Made by a program: the position numbers and the translations under genes
Notes under the pieces: model-generated
Told to the model about the DNA's origin: nothing
The model's input: only the letters and a program-made list of their open reading frames with translations
Database searches by the model: none
Assembly: GCA_005223085.1 (NCBI GenBank)
Contig: NJBP01000020.1
Location: 1-33,133, forward strand
Reading direction: 5' to 3'
Origin: Candidatus Aerophobetes bacterium Ae_b3b
GTDB lineage: Bacteria > Aerophobota > Aerophobia > Aerophobales > AE-B3A
Length of the DNA: 33,133 bases
Shown: positions 7,889-17,152 of the stretch, piece by piece
Position numbering within the stretch: the first letter of the stretch is position 1
How the letters are laid out: each line of letters starts with the position of its first letter

Positions 7889-9333
7889 GAAACAAAAAAA
7901 ACAACCACAAACTGAACTTATACTGGGGGGATATACATAGGTCAAGCAGTGCCAGTGGAGGTAGGCCTCCAATGGAAGAACACTTTAGGGTGGCACGAAA
8001 GGAACTTAGACTAGATTTTTTTGCAATAGCCGACAATGCTAAGTTGACAGAGGATCCTATCAAACGCAGATTTTACATGAGAGAGTTAGAGGGTCCAAGA
8101 GGAGCTTCTGACGGAAGAAGCCCGGAAACTTTGGATTCTCTTATAGAGTTTCACCGAATATCAAAACCTGACTGGCAAAAATTGCAGAGATTGGTCCGTG
8201 ACTACTATGAACCCTACAATTTTGTCACCTTTCTGGCCTACGAATGGTGTAGCGCTACCTATGGAGACCACAATGTCTATTACTTCAACGACGATGAACC
8301 TATAAGGCTGCCCAGCAATTTACCGGATTTATATAAAGAGCTCTCGGAAACGAGATGTATGATAATACCCCATCACTCTGGTTATGCGTTGGGAAGAAGG
8401 GGAGTGAACTGGAATTACCATAATCCTCGTTTGGAACGATTAGTGGAAATATTTTCTTTACATGGTTCCAGCGAAGAGCCACAAGGCAGTTACTTCCCCT
8501 TGAAAAATATCGGGATGGGAACAAATGTACCCGGGGGATCAGTTCAAGAGATCCTAAATCGAGGATACAAGTTAGGTATAATGGCATCCAGTGATTGTCA
8601 TGAAGATCCTCACCAACTGGTATTAACAGGGGTTTACTCTGAGGAACTAACTAGAGAGAAAATATGGCAAGGCCTATGGGACAGACACTGTTTTGGAACC
8701 ACAGGCGAAAAAATAGAAATAAAATTTTCCATGGACGATTACCCCATGGGAAGTATATATGCCACTGATACGTTTCCAGGGATAAAGATATCGATCCAAG
8801 GAACGCGAAGAATACAAAGAGTAGATTTGATAAAAAATGGCGGCATTTTAAAAAGTTGGGAGGTAAACAAAGAAAATGCAACTTTTCAAATGATCGATGA
8901 GACTACTCCATCTAAACCCGATAATTATTACTATGTGAGAGTATTGCAAGAAAATGGAAGTATGGGATGGTCGAGTCCAATATGGGTTTCCTATCTTCCC
9001 GAGCTGGAACCAGTGAGGGGATACCTCTTTTGGGAACCGGAATTTGAACTACTTTTCACAGCCAAGAAGAAGGGATCCAAAATGACGCTAATTTGCACAA
9101 ATGAGAGTTTAGAACATTTTTCTGCACGTAATGTTAGATTTCAGATTTTTCGCAAAACAACCTCAGAGAAATTATTTGGTGCTAAATTCCCCAAACTAAA
9201 CTCAGAGCATTCCATAAGTGTTGAATTTTTTCTAAAAAGGAATCAAAGAGTTTACTCAGATTTAGTGTGCGAAGTCTCATATCGAGATTTCTATGACAAT
9301 CTGAGACATATAAGAAGAACTATGTTGAGATAA
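7885..9333 (+). CDS. DUF3604/PHP-like metal-dependent hydrolase
   Basis: YWGDIHRSSSASGG...DFFAIADNAKL PHP-like motifs and late PHHSGYALG/SSDCHEDPHQ; ATG at 7885 overlaps the permease stop (ATGA). Confidence 0.8.
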   Translation: MRNKKNNHKLNLYWGDIHRSSSASGGRPPMEEHFRVARKELRLDFFAIADNAKLTEDPIKRRFYMRELEGPRGASDGRSPETLDSLIEFHRISKPDWQKLQRLVRDYYEPYNFVTFLAYEWCSATYGDHNVYYFNDDEPIRLPSNLPDLYKELSETRCMIIPHHSGYALGRRGVNWNYHNPRLERLVEIFSLHGSSEEPQGSYFPLKNIGMGTNVPGGSVQEILNRGYKLGIMASSDCHEDPHQLVLTGVYSEELTREKIWQGLWDRHCFGTTGEKIEIKFSMDDYPMGSIYATDTFPGIKISIQGTRRIQRVDLIKNGGILKSWEVNKENATFQMIDETTPSKPDNYYYVRVLQENGSMGWSSPIWVSYLPELEPVRGYLFWEPEFELLFTAKKKGSKMTLICTNESLEHFSARNVRFQIFRKTTSEKLFGAKFPKLNSEHSISVEFFLKRNQRVYSDLVCEVSYRDFYDNLRHIRRTMLR

Positions 9334-9563
9334 CCGATGTTGTCCGGAGCCGTGTTTACTCAAAGACGGATTCGTGGACGTGATGCTACGATGTCTTCAA
9401 CTCGAAATCATGTAAATACGGAGATCAATAATTCATACACAAATTAAACATTTAAGGTTCGGCTAAATTCTATAATATAGGGAACCGTGGAGTGTGAACA
9501 TTCTAATAAGAAAGGAGATCATTTCTTAAATCATCTCATAGATGGCTCTTAAAGAGATAACCC

Positions 9564-10688
9564 ATGAGCAAAACAGTAAAGAAAAAAATTGATACCAGCG
9601 GAGGATATGGTATCATAGATCCTGAACAAGAAGTAATGGTGACAAGCAATGATCGAAATGTTCCTAAGGAGGGGAGGGTTCTGAAAATTGGAATTATTGG
9701 TGTTGGTGCTATAGCACAACGTTCCCATATACCAAATTTTCAAAAAGTTAACGGAGCTGAAATATTAGCGGTATGTGATCCAATTGAGAGAAAAGCTAAA
9801 CTGGTTGCGGAGAAGTGGGGAATTAAATATTACTTTACGAATTATAAAGATCTTCTTTCCTTGGATGAGCTTGATGCAGTTAGTGTCTGCACCCCAAATT
9901 ACTTTCATGCTCCCATAACCATTGATGCTTGTGATAAAGGCAAGCACGTTTTGTGCGAAAAGCCAATAGCTACTACACTTGAGGATGCTCAGAGAATGAT
10001 AGATGCAGCTAAGAGAAATAAGGTTAAACTGGAGATTGGTCAGTTCAAAAAATTTATGCCTGTTTACGAAGTAGGGAAGGAAATTTTAGAAGAGGGTTTA
10101 ATTGGGGATGTTCTGACTGTGCGTACCAAGCTTGGACACAGCGGGCCTGAAGATTGGAGTCCAACAACAGGGAAGTGGTTCTTCAAAAAATGGAAAACTG
10201 GAATGGGTGTACTATTGGACTTAGGAACAAAGCATATTAGCTTAATAAGATGGTTTCTTAACGATGAAGTCGAGTCAGTGATAGGAAGAGTTGATATTCT
10301 TACTAAAGCTTTTTCAGAGGTCGAGGATTATGCGGTGGGTGTCCTTAAGTTTAGATCAGGAATAATTTGTGTTTTAGAGACTAGTTGGTGCACAAAGCCC
10401 TCTTTTAAGGGAACTGAAATTGTAGGAACCAAAGGAACCCTATTTATGGATTATCCTAATACAAGACTTGAAATTAGAATAGCGAACAAAATAAACGCAA
10501 CTTTTCATCCTGAAATCCCCGAAGAAGGTAAGAAAGGTAATCCTTTTCAACGCTTTGTAGATTGCATAAAAGAAGATAGGATACCCGACGTTACTGCAGA
10601 AGATGAAAAGAGGAGTCTTGAAGTAGCTCTAGCAATTTCCAAAAGCAGTGAAACTGGGAAAACCGTTCACTTGCTTTTGGATAATTAA
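9564..10688 (+). CDS. Gfo/Idh/MocA family oxidoreductase
   Basis: KIGIIGVGAIAQRSHIPNF Rossmann motif and GKHVLCEKPIATT; N-terminal ~40-residue extension. Confidence 0.92.
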   Translation: MSKTVKKKIDTSGGYGIIDPEQEVMVTSNDRNVPKEGRVLKIGIIGVGAIAQRSHIPNFQKVNGAEILAVCDPIERKAKLVAEKWGIKYYFTNYKDLLSLDELDAVSVCTPNYFHAPITIDACDKGKHVLCEKPIATTLEDAQRMIDAAKRNKVKLEIGQFKKFMPVYEVGKEILEEGLIGDVLTVRTKLGHSGPEDWSPTTGKWFFKKWKTGMGVLLDLGTKHISLIRWFLNDEVESVIGRVDILTKAFSEVEDYAVGVLKFRSGIICVLETSWCTKPSFKGTEIVGTKGTLFMDYPNTRLEIRIANKINATFHPEIPEEGKKGNPFQRFVDCIKEDRIPDVTAEDEKRSLEVALAISKSSETGKTVHLLLDN

Positions 10689-10713
10689 ATAAATAATATA
10701 TTAGGTGGTAAAA

Positions 10714-11742
10714 ATGCAGGAAAAAATTAATATTGGAGTTGTAGGTTTAGATAATTGGTATCATGCCCTTCCGTACTGTCAGGTTCTCTCTGAAATGGAG
10801 GAGGTCGAATTTATAGGTGTTTCTGATGAGTCTTACGAAAGAACAAAATGTACGGCTAAGCAGTATGGAGTGAAGAAGTGGAGCACCGATCATAGAGAGA
10901 TAATAGAGGATGCAGCAATCGACGCAGTGATCATAACTGCTTGTACTAATCAGCATGCAGGATTGAGTGAACTTGCAGCCATTAATGGAAAACAGGTTTT
11001 ATGCGATAAGCCTATCGAGGTTTCATTAGAAAAGGCTGACTCTATCATACAAACCATTAAAAAGACCGAGGTTAAGTTTATGATGAGTTTTACCCGAAGA
11101 GTGAAGCCTCACTTTATTAAGGCCAAGGAAATGATTCAAAAAGGGAAAATCGGGCAGGTGGCTTGTATCATGGAAACGGGAAGATTTTTGTTGCCAAGAA
11201 GCGAACCTAACTCTGAAGAACCGGGTTGGTATGCCGAAATGGCCAAAGCCGGGGGCGGAGGTTTTGTTGATCACGCTGTTCATCAACTCGATGCCCTGCG
11301 CTGGTTTCTAAATGACGAAGTTGAACAGGTTTTGGGATATACAAGTAATTTAGTCTATAAGGAGATAGAGGTTGAGGACTATGGAATTGCGACTTTCAAG
11401 TTCAATAAGGGAACGGTGGCAACCGTTGAGAGTACTTGGACAGTCGTCCCTCCGGATGCGCCCTGTGATAGGGTCGAGATACAGGGGACAAAAGGATCAA
11501 TTACTATAGACGAGATTTCTCATAGAACAACTCTCTATGACAGGAAAGGAGAAGTCTCCTATCATTTCCCATTTGAGGACTCAGATATTTTTAGGAAAAT
11601 GCTCGAGAACTTTGTTACCGCAATAAGGAGTGATAGACCCCCTTTAGCATCTGCATGGGATGGAAGAGCAGCTACAGAACTGGTTCTGGCAGTCTATCAG
11701 TCTGCTAAAGAGGGTAGAAGAATAACCTTGCCAGCACGGTGA
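10714..11742 (+). CDS. Gfo/Idh/MocA family oxidoreductase
   Basis: INIGVVGLDNWYHALPY..., GKQVLCDKPIEVS; ATG 10714 preceded by taggtgg RBS (ORF track starts at GTG 10705). Confidence 0.92.
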   Translation: MQEKINIGVVGLDNWYHALPYCQVLSEMEEVEFIGVSDESYERTKCTAKQYGVKKWSTDHREIIEDAAIDAVIITACTNQHAGLSELAAINGKQVLCDKPIEVSLEKADSIIQTIKKTEVKFMMSFTRRVKPHFIKAKEMIQKGKIGQVACIMETGRFLLPRSEPNSEEPGWYAEMAKAGGGGFVDHAVHQLDALRWFLNDEVEQVLGYTSNLVYKEIEVEDYGIATFKFNKGTVATVESTWTVVPPDAPCDRVEIQGTKGSITIDEISHRTTLYDRKGEVSYHFPFEDSDIFRKMLENFVTAIRSDRPPLASAWDGRAATELVLAVYQSAKEGRRITLPAR

Positions 11743-12071
11743 TCAAAGAAAGTTGCCTCAGAGATAGATCGTTTGCATCACTCCCTTAATAAGGAAGTAG
11801 TAAGCTCGAGTCAAAGCATATGAGTTTATCACCCTTCCCTAAGCCCGAATGAAGGAAGTTATGGATTGGGAAATGTCCGAATACCATATATATCCGCCAG
11901 ATTAGGCAGGGAGCATAAAAAAGGTGAGGATACTCAGCGCAAGGTATTGCAAGAGATGACAAAGATTGCTGTTGTTCTTTTACAACTTTTTCTACCGGGG
12001 GGAACTTGACAACACTATAGGGAGCTTTGATAGAGGAAAAAGCTAAAATAAGACAGAAAGGATACAAAACC

Positions 12072-13079
12072 ATGTCGAAAAATCCAACGGTGGTTTTTGT
12101 CCAACCACGTGAGGTAGTGATTGAAGAAAGGGAGATCCCCTCTCCGCAGCTAAATGAGCTTTTAATTAAAACTGAGTATACTCTAATCAGTACTGGGACA
12201 GAATTAACTATTGTAAACGGGGAATATTCCCCCAGTTCAGTGTGGGCGCGTATATCAAAATTTCCATCTGTGCTAGGATATAGTAATGTCGGCAGAGTTA
12301 TCGCCGCAGGAGAGAATATAGATCGGAGCTGGATTGGCCGGGAGGTAGTTAGCCATAGCTACCACGCTAGCTATGTAGTTAGTTCAATAGAAGGAATAGA
12401 GCCAATTGATCGGCCCATCCCTAAGGAAGAGGCCACCCTTTTTGAGCTTGCTCGAACAGTAATGAACGGAGTACGGAGGGCAAGGGTTCAATTTGGGGAG
12501 ACTGTAGTTATCTATGGATTGGGTCTTTTAGGCCAACTGGCTACCCGCTTTTGCTGGTTGGCTGGCGCTAGACCTGTAATAGGCATCGAGATAGCGGAAA
12601 GTCGCTTGGGAAAGCTACCCTCCAAATCAGGTATTATAGGTCTTAATCCTCAAAAAGAGGATGCAACAACTAAAGTAAAGGAGCTTACTCGTGGCCGAAT
12701 GGCGGATGTGGTTTTCGAAGTAACAGGAAATCCTCATCTTATTCCCGATGAGTTTCGTCTTCTCAGGCGACAAGGCAGATTTATAGTTTTAAGCAGTCCT
12801 CGTGGGACAACTACTTTTGACTTTCATGATTTATGCAACCGGCCTAGCTTTACCATTATTGGCACTCATAACAGCTCTCATCCACTCTACCCTGTACTCG
12901 ATAATCCCTGGACTAAAGCCCGCCACACAGAGTTGTTTTTTGACCTTATCGCTGATGGTGAGCTGGATATAGGCAATCTAATTACTCATCACATTTCCTA
13001 TAAAAAAGCCCCTGACATTTATCAGATGCTTTTAAAGGATCGCTCGAAGGCAATGGGTGTGGTTTTAGAATGGGAATAA
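12072..13079 (+). CDS. MDR/zinc-alcohol-dehydrogenase-like oxidoreductase
   Basis: YTLISTGTELT, GYSNVGRVIAAG, VVIYGLGLLGQLATRF Rossmann motif; ATG at 12072. Confidence 0.85.
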   Translation: MSKNPTVVFVQPREVVIEEREIPSPQLNELLIKTEYTLISTGTELTIVNGEYSPSSVWARISKFPSVLGYSNVGRVIAAGENIDRSWIGREVVSHSYHASYVVSSIEGIEPIDRPIPKEEATLFELARTVMNGVRRARVQFGETVVIYGLGLLGQLATRFCWLAGARPVIGIEIAESRLGKLPSKSGIIGLNPQKEDATTKVKELTRGRMADVVFEVTGNPHLIPDEFRLLRRQGRFIVLSSPRGTTTFDFHDLCNRPSFTIIGTHNSSHPLYPVLDNPWTKARHTELFFDLIADGELDIGNLITHHISYKKAPDIYQMLLKDRSKAMGVVLEWE

Positions 13080-13211
13080 CAGTAATACTCCAGAATAACT
13101 CTAGCATATATTATTCAAATTGCCGAATCCGAAATCAAATCTCTAACTTACCATACTTTTTGAAGAAGAGCCTAAAATACTAAACCAATATATTATACAG
13201 GAGGAACCAAG

Positions 13212-14615
13212 ATGAATGTCGTGCTCATAATCATCGATACCTTAAGACAGGATCATGTGGGCTGTTATGGAAACAGGTGGATTAAAACACCTTATCTTGA
13301 CTCTTTAGCTAAAGAGTCGGTACTTTTCACCCATGCTTATCCAGATTCACTTCCTACTCTACAGGTCCGAAGAGTTCTACAGACAGGTTGCCGTATCTTT
13401 CCCTTCCTGGATCATAAGGGTTATAAGGGTAACCTTTTTGTTGGTTCACCTGGCTGGGGGCCTGTTTCCGAGGAACGAGACACCATTGCTGAAATCTTGC
13501 AGAGCCATGGCTATCGCACTGCGTTCATAACTGATACTTATCATCAGTTTAAACCCTCGGAGAATTTTCACCGCGGTTTTGATGAGTGGACCTGGATAAG
13601 AGGTCAGGAACACGACGCTTATCGCTCAGGACCTTACCCATCCCGGGAAGAGATTGAAAGATACATCCCCCAAAATTTAAGGAAAGGAGAAAGAGGACTG
13701 GGAGGAAAGTTTACCGATTTCATTGGTAGGTACCTACCTAATGTAGCTGATAGAAACTGTGAAGAGGATTATTTCCCCGCCCAGGTCTTTAGAGAAGGAG
13801 CCGGGTGGCTGGAGCGAAATCAAGATGCGGAAAAGTTTTTCCTCGTCCTTGATTCTTTTGATCCTCACGAGCCTTGGGATCCACCTATTTATTATCGAAA
13901 AATCTACGATCCCCATGATGATACCATTGATTTTCTGTCCTCCCTTTATGGCCGAGCTGATCAACTTAGCCCCCGGGTATTAAAACGTCTCAGGGCAAAC
14001 TATGCCGGAGAGGTAACCCTAGTGGATCGTTGGCTGGGCTATTTTCTAGAAGAGATGAGAAATTTAAACCTCATGGAAAATACGCTCATTGCCGTGATAT
14101 CCGACCATGGCCACTGTATTGGTGAACATAATCTAGTAGGAAAACAAGGTCATCCTCTGTCCCGGGAAATTGCTGATTTGGTTTTAATGATCCACCATCC
14201 CGCTGGAGAAGGCTCTGGCACAACCTGTGAGAGCCTGATTTATAACTATGACCTACCCTCCACTATCCTTGCCAGATTAGGAATAGAGGCAGAACAGCCC
14301 ATGGATGGGAGAGACATTTGGTCTCTAGCCTTAGGCAAAGAAAAAGAGATATACGATCATGTTACCTGTGGCTGGGGACCGTTTGTTATGATTCGTGATA
14401 AACGTTGGTGGTATAATGCTTATCTTTGGGGTGAAAGCCCCCTTCTTTATGATTTAGAGGCTGATCCGAAACTGGAAAAAAATATTGCCCAAGAGTATCC
14501 TCACATCTGCCAGCGGATGAAAGATCTGGCAATTGCTGATGCCGGTGGCAAGGTTCCAGAGTTCTTAAGGAAGCTAAAGGGTGAGCCCGGATGTACCCCA
14601 CTTTTGGTGGAGTAA
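13212..14615 (+). CDS. Sulfatase-fold hydrolase, copy 2
   Basis: MNVVLIIIDTLRQDHVGCYGN, ISDHGHCIGEHNLVGKQGH; preceded by RBS aggagg. Confidence 0.93.
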   Translation: MNVVLIIIDTLRQDHVGCYGNRWIKTPYLDSLAKESVLFTHAYPDSLPTLQVRRVLQTGCRIFPFLDHKGYKGNLFVGSPGWGPVSEERDTIAEILQSHGYRTAFITDTYHQFKPSENFHRGFDEWTWIRGQEHDAYRSGPYPSREEIERYIPQNLRKGERGLGGKFTDFIGRYLPNVADRNCEEDYFPAQVFREGAGWLERNQDAEKFFLVLDSFDPHEPWDPPIYYRKIYDPHDDTIDFLSSLYGRADQLSPRVLKRLRANYAGEVTLVDRWLGYFLEEMRNLNLMENTLIAVISDHGHCIGEHNLVGKQGHPLSREIADLVLMIHHPAGEGSGTTCESLIYNYDLPSTILARLGIEAEQPMDGRDIWSLALGKEKEIYDHVTCGWGPFVMIRDKRWWYNAYLWGESPLLYDLEADPKLEKNIAQEYPHICQRMKDLAIADAGGKVPEFLRKLKGEPGCTPLLVE

Positions 14616-14635
14616 GAAGAGACGTAACGTTGTAG

Positions 14636-14663
14636 TTGACGATTGAGTTTTTTTGGTTATGAT
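14636..14663 (+). promoter_or_regulatory. Putative promoter of IclR copy 2
   Basis: TTGACG-N16-TATGAT at the position equivalent to 3550..3577. Confidence 0.5.
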
Positions 14664-14703
14664 TAACTAAAGAAAAAGATGCATTTGTTTCATATATGGA
14701 ATA

Positions 14704-15488
14704 ATGAATGCGCAAAGACTAGTCCCAGCAGCGGATAGGGTTCTAAATATCATCGAATTGTTGGCGAATGAGCGAGGGGAGCTATCTTTACTGAGCTTAG
14801 CTCTTCTTTAAATATCCCGAAACCTTCGCTTTCACGATTGCTCTCCAATCTACAGCAAAGGGGCTATGTTAGCCACAATCCTGTAACCAGGAAATATCAA
14901 CTCACCCTTAAGCTTTTGACCCTCGGCGATAGACTTCTAGATAGACTGGATTTACGGGAAAAGGCAAGAGCTTCAATGCAGAAGCTGATGGAGAAATCGA
15001 AAGAAACTGTAGAACTAGCTATTCTTGATGATAAAGAGATAGTTTATATCGACAAGCACGAAAGTTACGAGTCTATAAGACTGGTAGCCCATATTGGGAG
15101 CAGATACTCAACTTTGCATCCAACCGCCGTAGGAAAGGTTTTTCTGGCCTATATGTCTGAGGAAGACTTTGAGTATATTATAAGAGAAAGAGGGTTAAAG
15201 CAGTTTACGCAAAATACCATCACCGATGCCGAGAAGTTGAAAGAAGAGTTAAAAGAAATCCGAGCCAACGGATACGCTTTTGATGATCAGGAGGTAAGAC
15301 TCGGGGTCCGACGCATCGCCGCCCCCATATTCGATCATTCAAAAAAGATAGCAGGTGTTATTGGCATTGCTGGACCGACTTTCCGTATGAGACGAGGACG
15401 AAAAGAAGAGCTAGGCAGGATAGTTAAGCAAGCAGCCGGGGAGATTTCAAATGAGCTCGGCTGGGACAGATCAAAGAATAAAACGTAA
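14704..15488 (+). pseudogene. IclR family regulator, copy 2, frameshifted near 14786-14789
   Basis: MNAQRLVPAADRVLNIIELLANERGELS then frame break (ctatctttactgag versus ctatcttttactgag in copy 1); downstream frame continues to 15488. Confidence 0.85.
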
Positions 15489-15997
15489 ACAGACTCGAAA
15501 CACAGCCCTTTTGGATTTTAAGGTGTAGGCAGAGCCTTAGTCTGCTTTATTGTTCTTTTATGGCTCAATCTCCATCCTAAACAAAAGAAAAGTCGAAAGC
15601 AGTTTGCACTAGCTACAAAACCAGTTGTCCAGATCTTTTGAAGGCGGCAAAGCGGGAAATTAGGTCCGACAGGGGGGTGATGAGAAGTTAGGTGGTCCAA
15701 CGATAGGCAAGGAGGGCCGATGCAGCTTCGAGATATGTGAAGTAGCCAGGAAAGCCATGTCACCGAAAAGGTCGAGTCCAGTTTGAAGAAGCGAGAACAA
15801 GAGATAGATCTATGGTATGGCTGCTGAGGCGTCACCAGACGAAAAGGGTGTAAACAGACTGGTCAGACTTAAGATACTACTACGGTTGTCCTCGATTTCA
15901 CAACCATGTTCAAATTATAATTAGCATAAAAGGAACGTTCTTATTCTGTCAAAATGGCAAGCTGGATCTCAAAAATTAAGAATGGGAGGTGAGTGGC

Positions 15998-16768
15998 GTG
16001 ATTAAAATTTTATATGCCGGGGATGGCTCCATACGTGGAGAAATGGAAATAAAAGGAGGCGAGATAATTACTTACGTGAGTAGAATTATGGACGCAGCTG
16101 TGTATCTTCGTGAGGCATTAGAAGAAGATCCAGAGATTAGTGTGACACATATGTCACCAATGGTTGCTTTTTCTGAGTTTCCGAAAAGGGTTGAGGATTT
16201 AACAAACAATTATGATGTACTTATATTAAGTGATATTGGCTATGAAACGCTTGTCCTGTCTCCGGGAGGCGTAAAGCCAGAGCCTCTAACGATCACCCCA
16301 AACAGACTAAAAGAAATCAAAAAGTATGTAGAAAAAGGGGGTGGGCTAGCCTACTGTGGAGGATACTTTACATTTCAAGGTCGGTATGGGAGAGGAAATT
16401 GGTACGGGACCCCAGTAGCCGAAATATTACCGGTAGAGATACTTCCACTCCCTGATGACCGAGTAGAATGTCCAGAAGGAGCTAAGCCTGAAATAAAAGA
16501 GAAGAATCACCCAGTTATGAAGGGAATTGAATGGAATACCTGTCCTGTATTCTTCGGGTACAATAGATGTGGGAAAGTAAAAGAAGGTGGAATTCTCTTA
16601 GGGAAAATCGGAGGCGATCCCTTTATAACAGTGGGGGAATATGGGAAGGGAAGGATTTTAGTGTTTACCTCGGACCCTGTTCTCCACTGGGGCGCAAATT
16701 TTGTGGAATGGGAGTATTATTCGAAGTTCTGGAATCAAACGGTAAGGTGGCTTGCAAAGAAAGATTAA
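15998..16768 (+). CDS. Class I glutamine amidotransferase-like (PF07090-like) protein
   Basis: IKILYAGDGSIRG, VLILSDIGYETL, YVEKGGGLAYCGGYFTFQG, GKGRILVFTSDPVLHWG; GTG start spaced from gggagg RBS (ORF track starts at GTG 15989). Confidence 0.75.
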   Translation: MIKILYAGDGSIRGEMEIKGGEIITYVSRIMDAAVYLREALEEDPEISVTHMSPMVAFSEFPKRVEDLTNNYDVLILSDIGYETLVLSPGGVKPEPLTITPNRLKEIKKYVEKGGGLAYCGGYFTFQGRYGRGNWYGTPVAEILPVEILPLPDDRVECPEGAKPEIKEKNHPVMKGIEWNTCPVFFGYNRCGKVKEGGILLGKIGGDPFITVGEYGKGRILVFTSDPVLHWGANFVEWEYYSKFWNQTVRWLAKKD

Positions 16769-17152
16769 GTATTGTGCTCTTTCTCGTCGATTCCCTGATG
16801 TTAGGAAGTTTAGGGAGGTGAAGTGAGGCTAAATTACTTGGAAAGAGTGGGAAAGACTGATGAAATTGGAACAACTTGAAGAACAGGCCGTAAGAGGGGT
16901 GGCACCTAACTTACATGGTTAATTTTGAGTTACCCTCTTATCAAAGGTAGGGATGACGGATATGTTTTTTAGGTAAGAAGCTGGAGATTAAGGCCAAAAA
17001 GGAGGTGAAAAGTAGGCGGGCTAGTCCAGCTTGGAATAAAGAAGGTTTTCAAAGGGAAGCGTTAAATAATTGTTTTCTCTTAATGAGAACTTTCACAGAA
17101 ATTTGAACTATGTGACAACGAGTTCAATTATTTTAGGAAGAGAGGAAATACA

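Noticed and set aside
15489-15985. About 500 bp intergenic region after IclR copy 2, considered as intron, structured RNA or pseudogene
   Set aside because: No recognisable intron or RNA core and no translatable homology I could defend; left unassigned
16891-16940. T-box-like string aagaggggtggcacc with a pairing arm taccctctta upstream of SBP2
   Set aside because: Lacks the full AGGGTGGNACCGCG element, Stem I and a T-tract terminator; at most a weak hairpin
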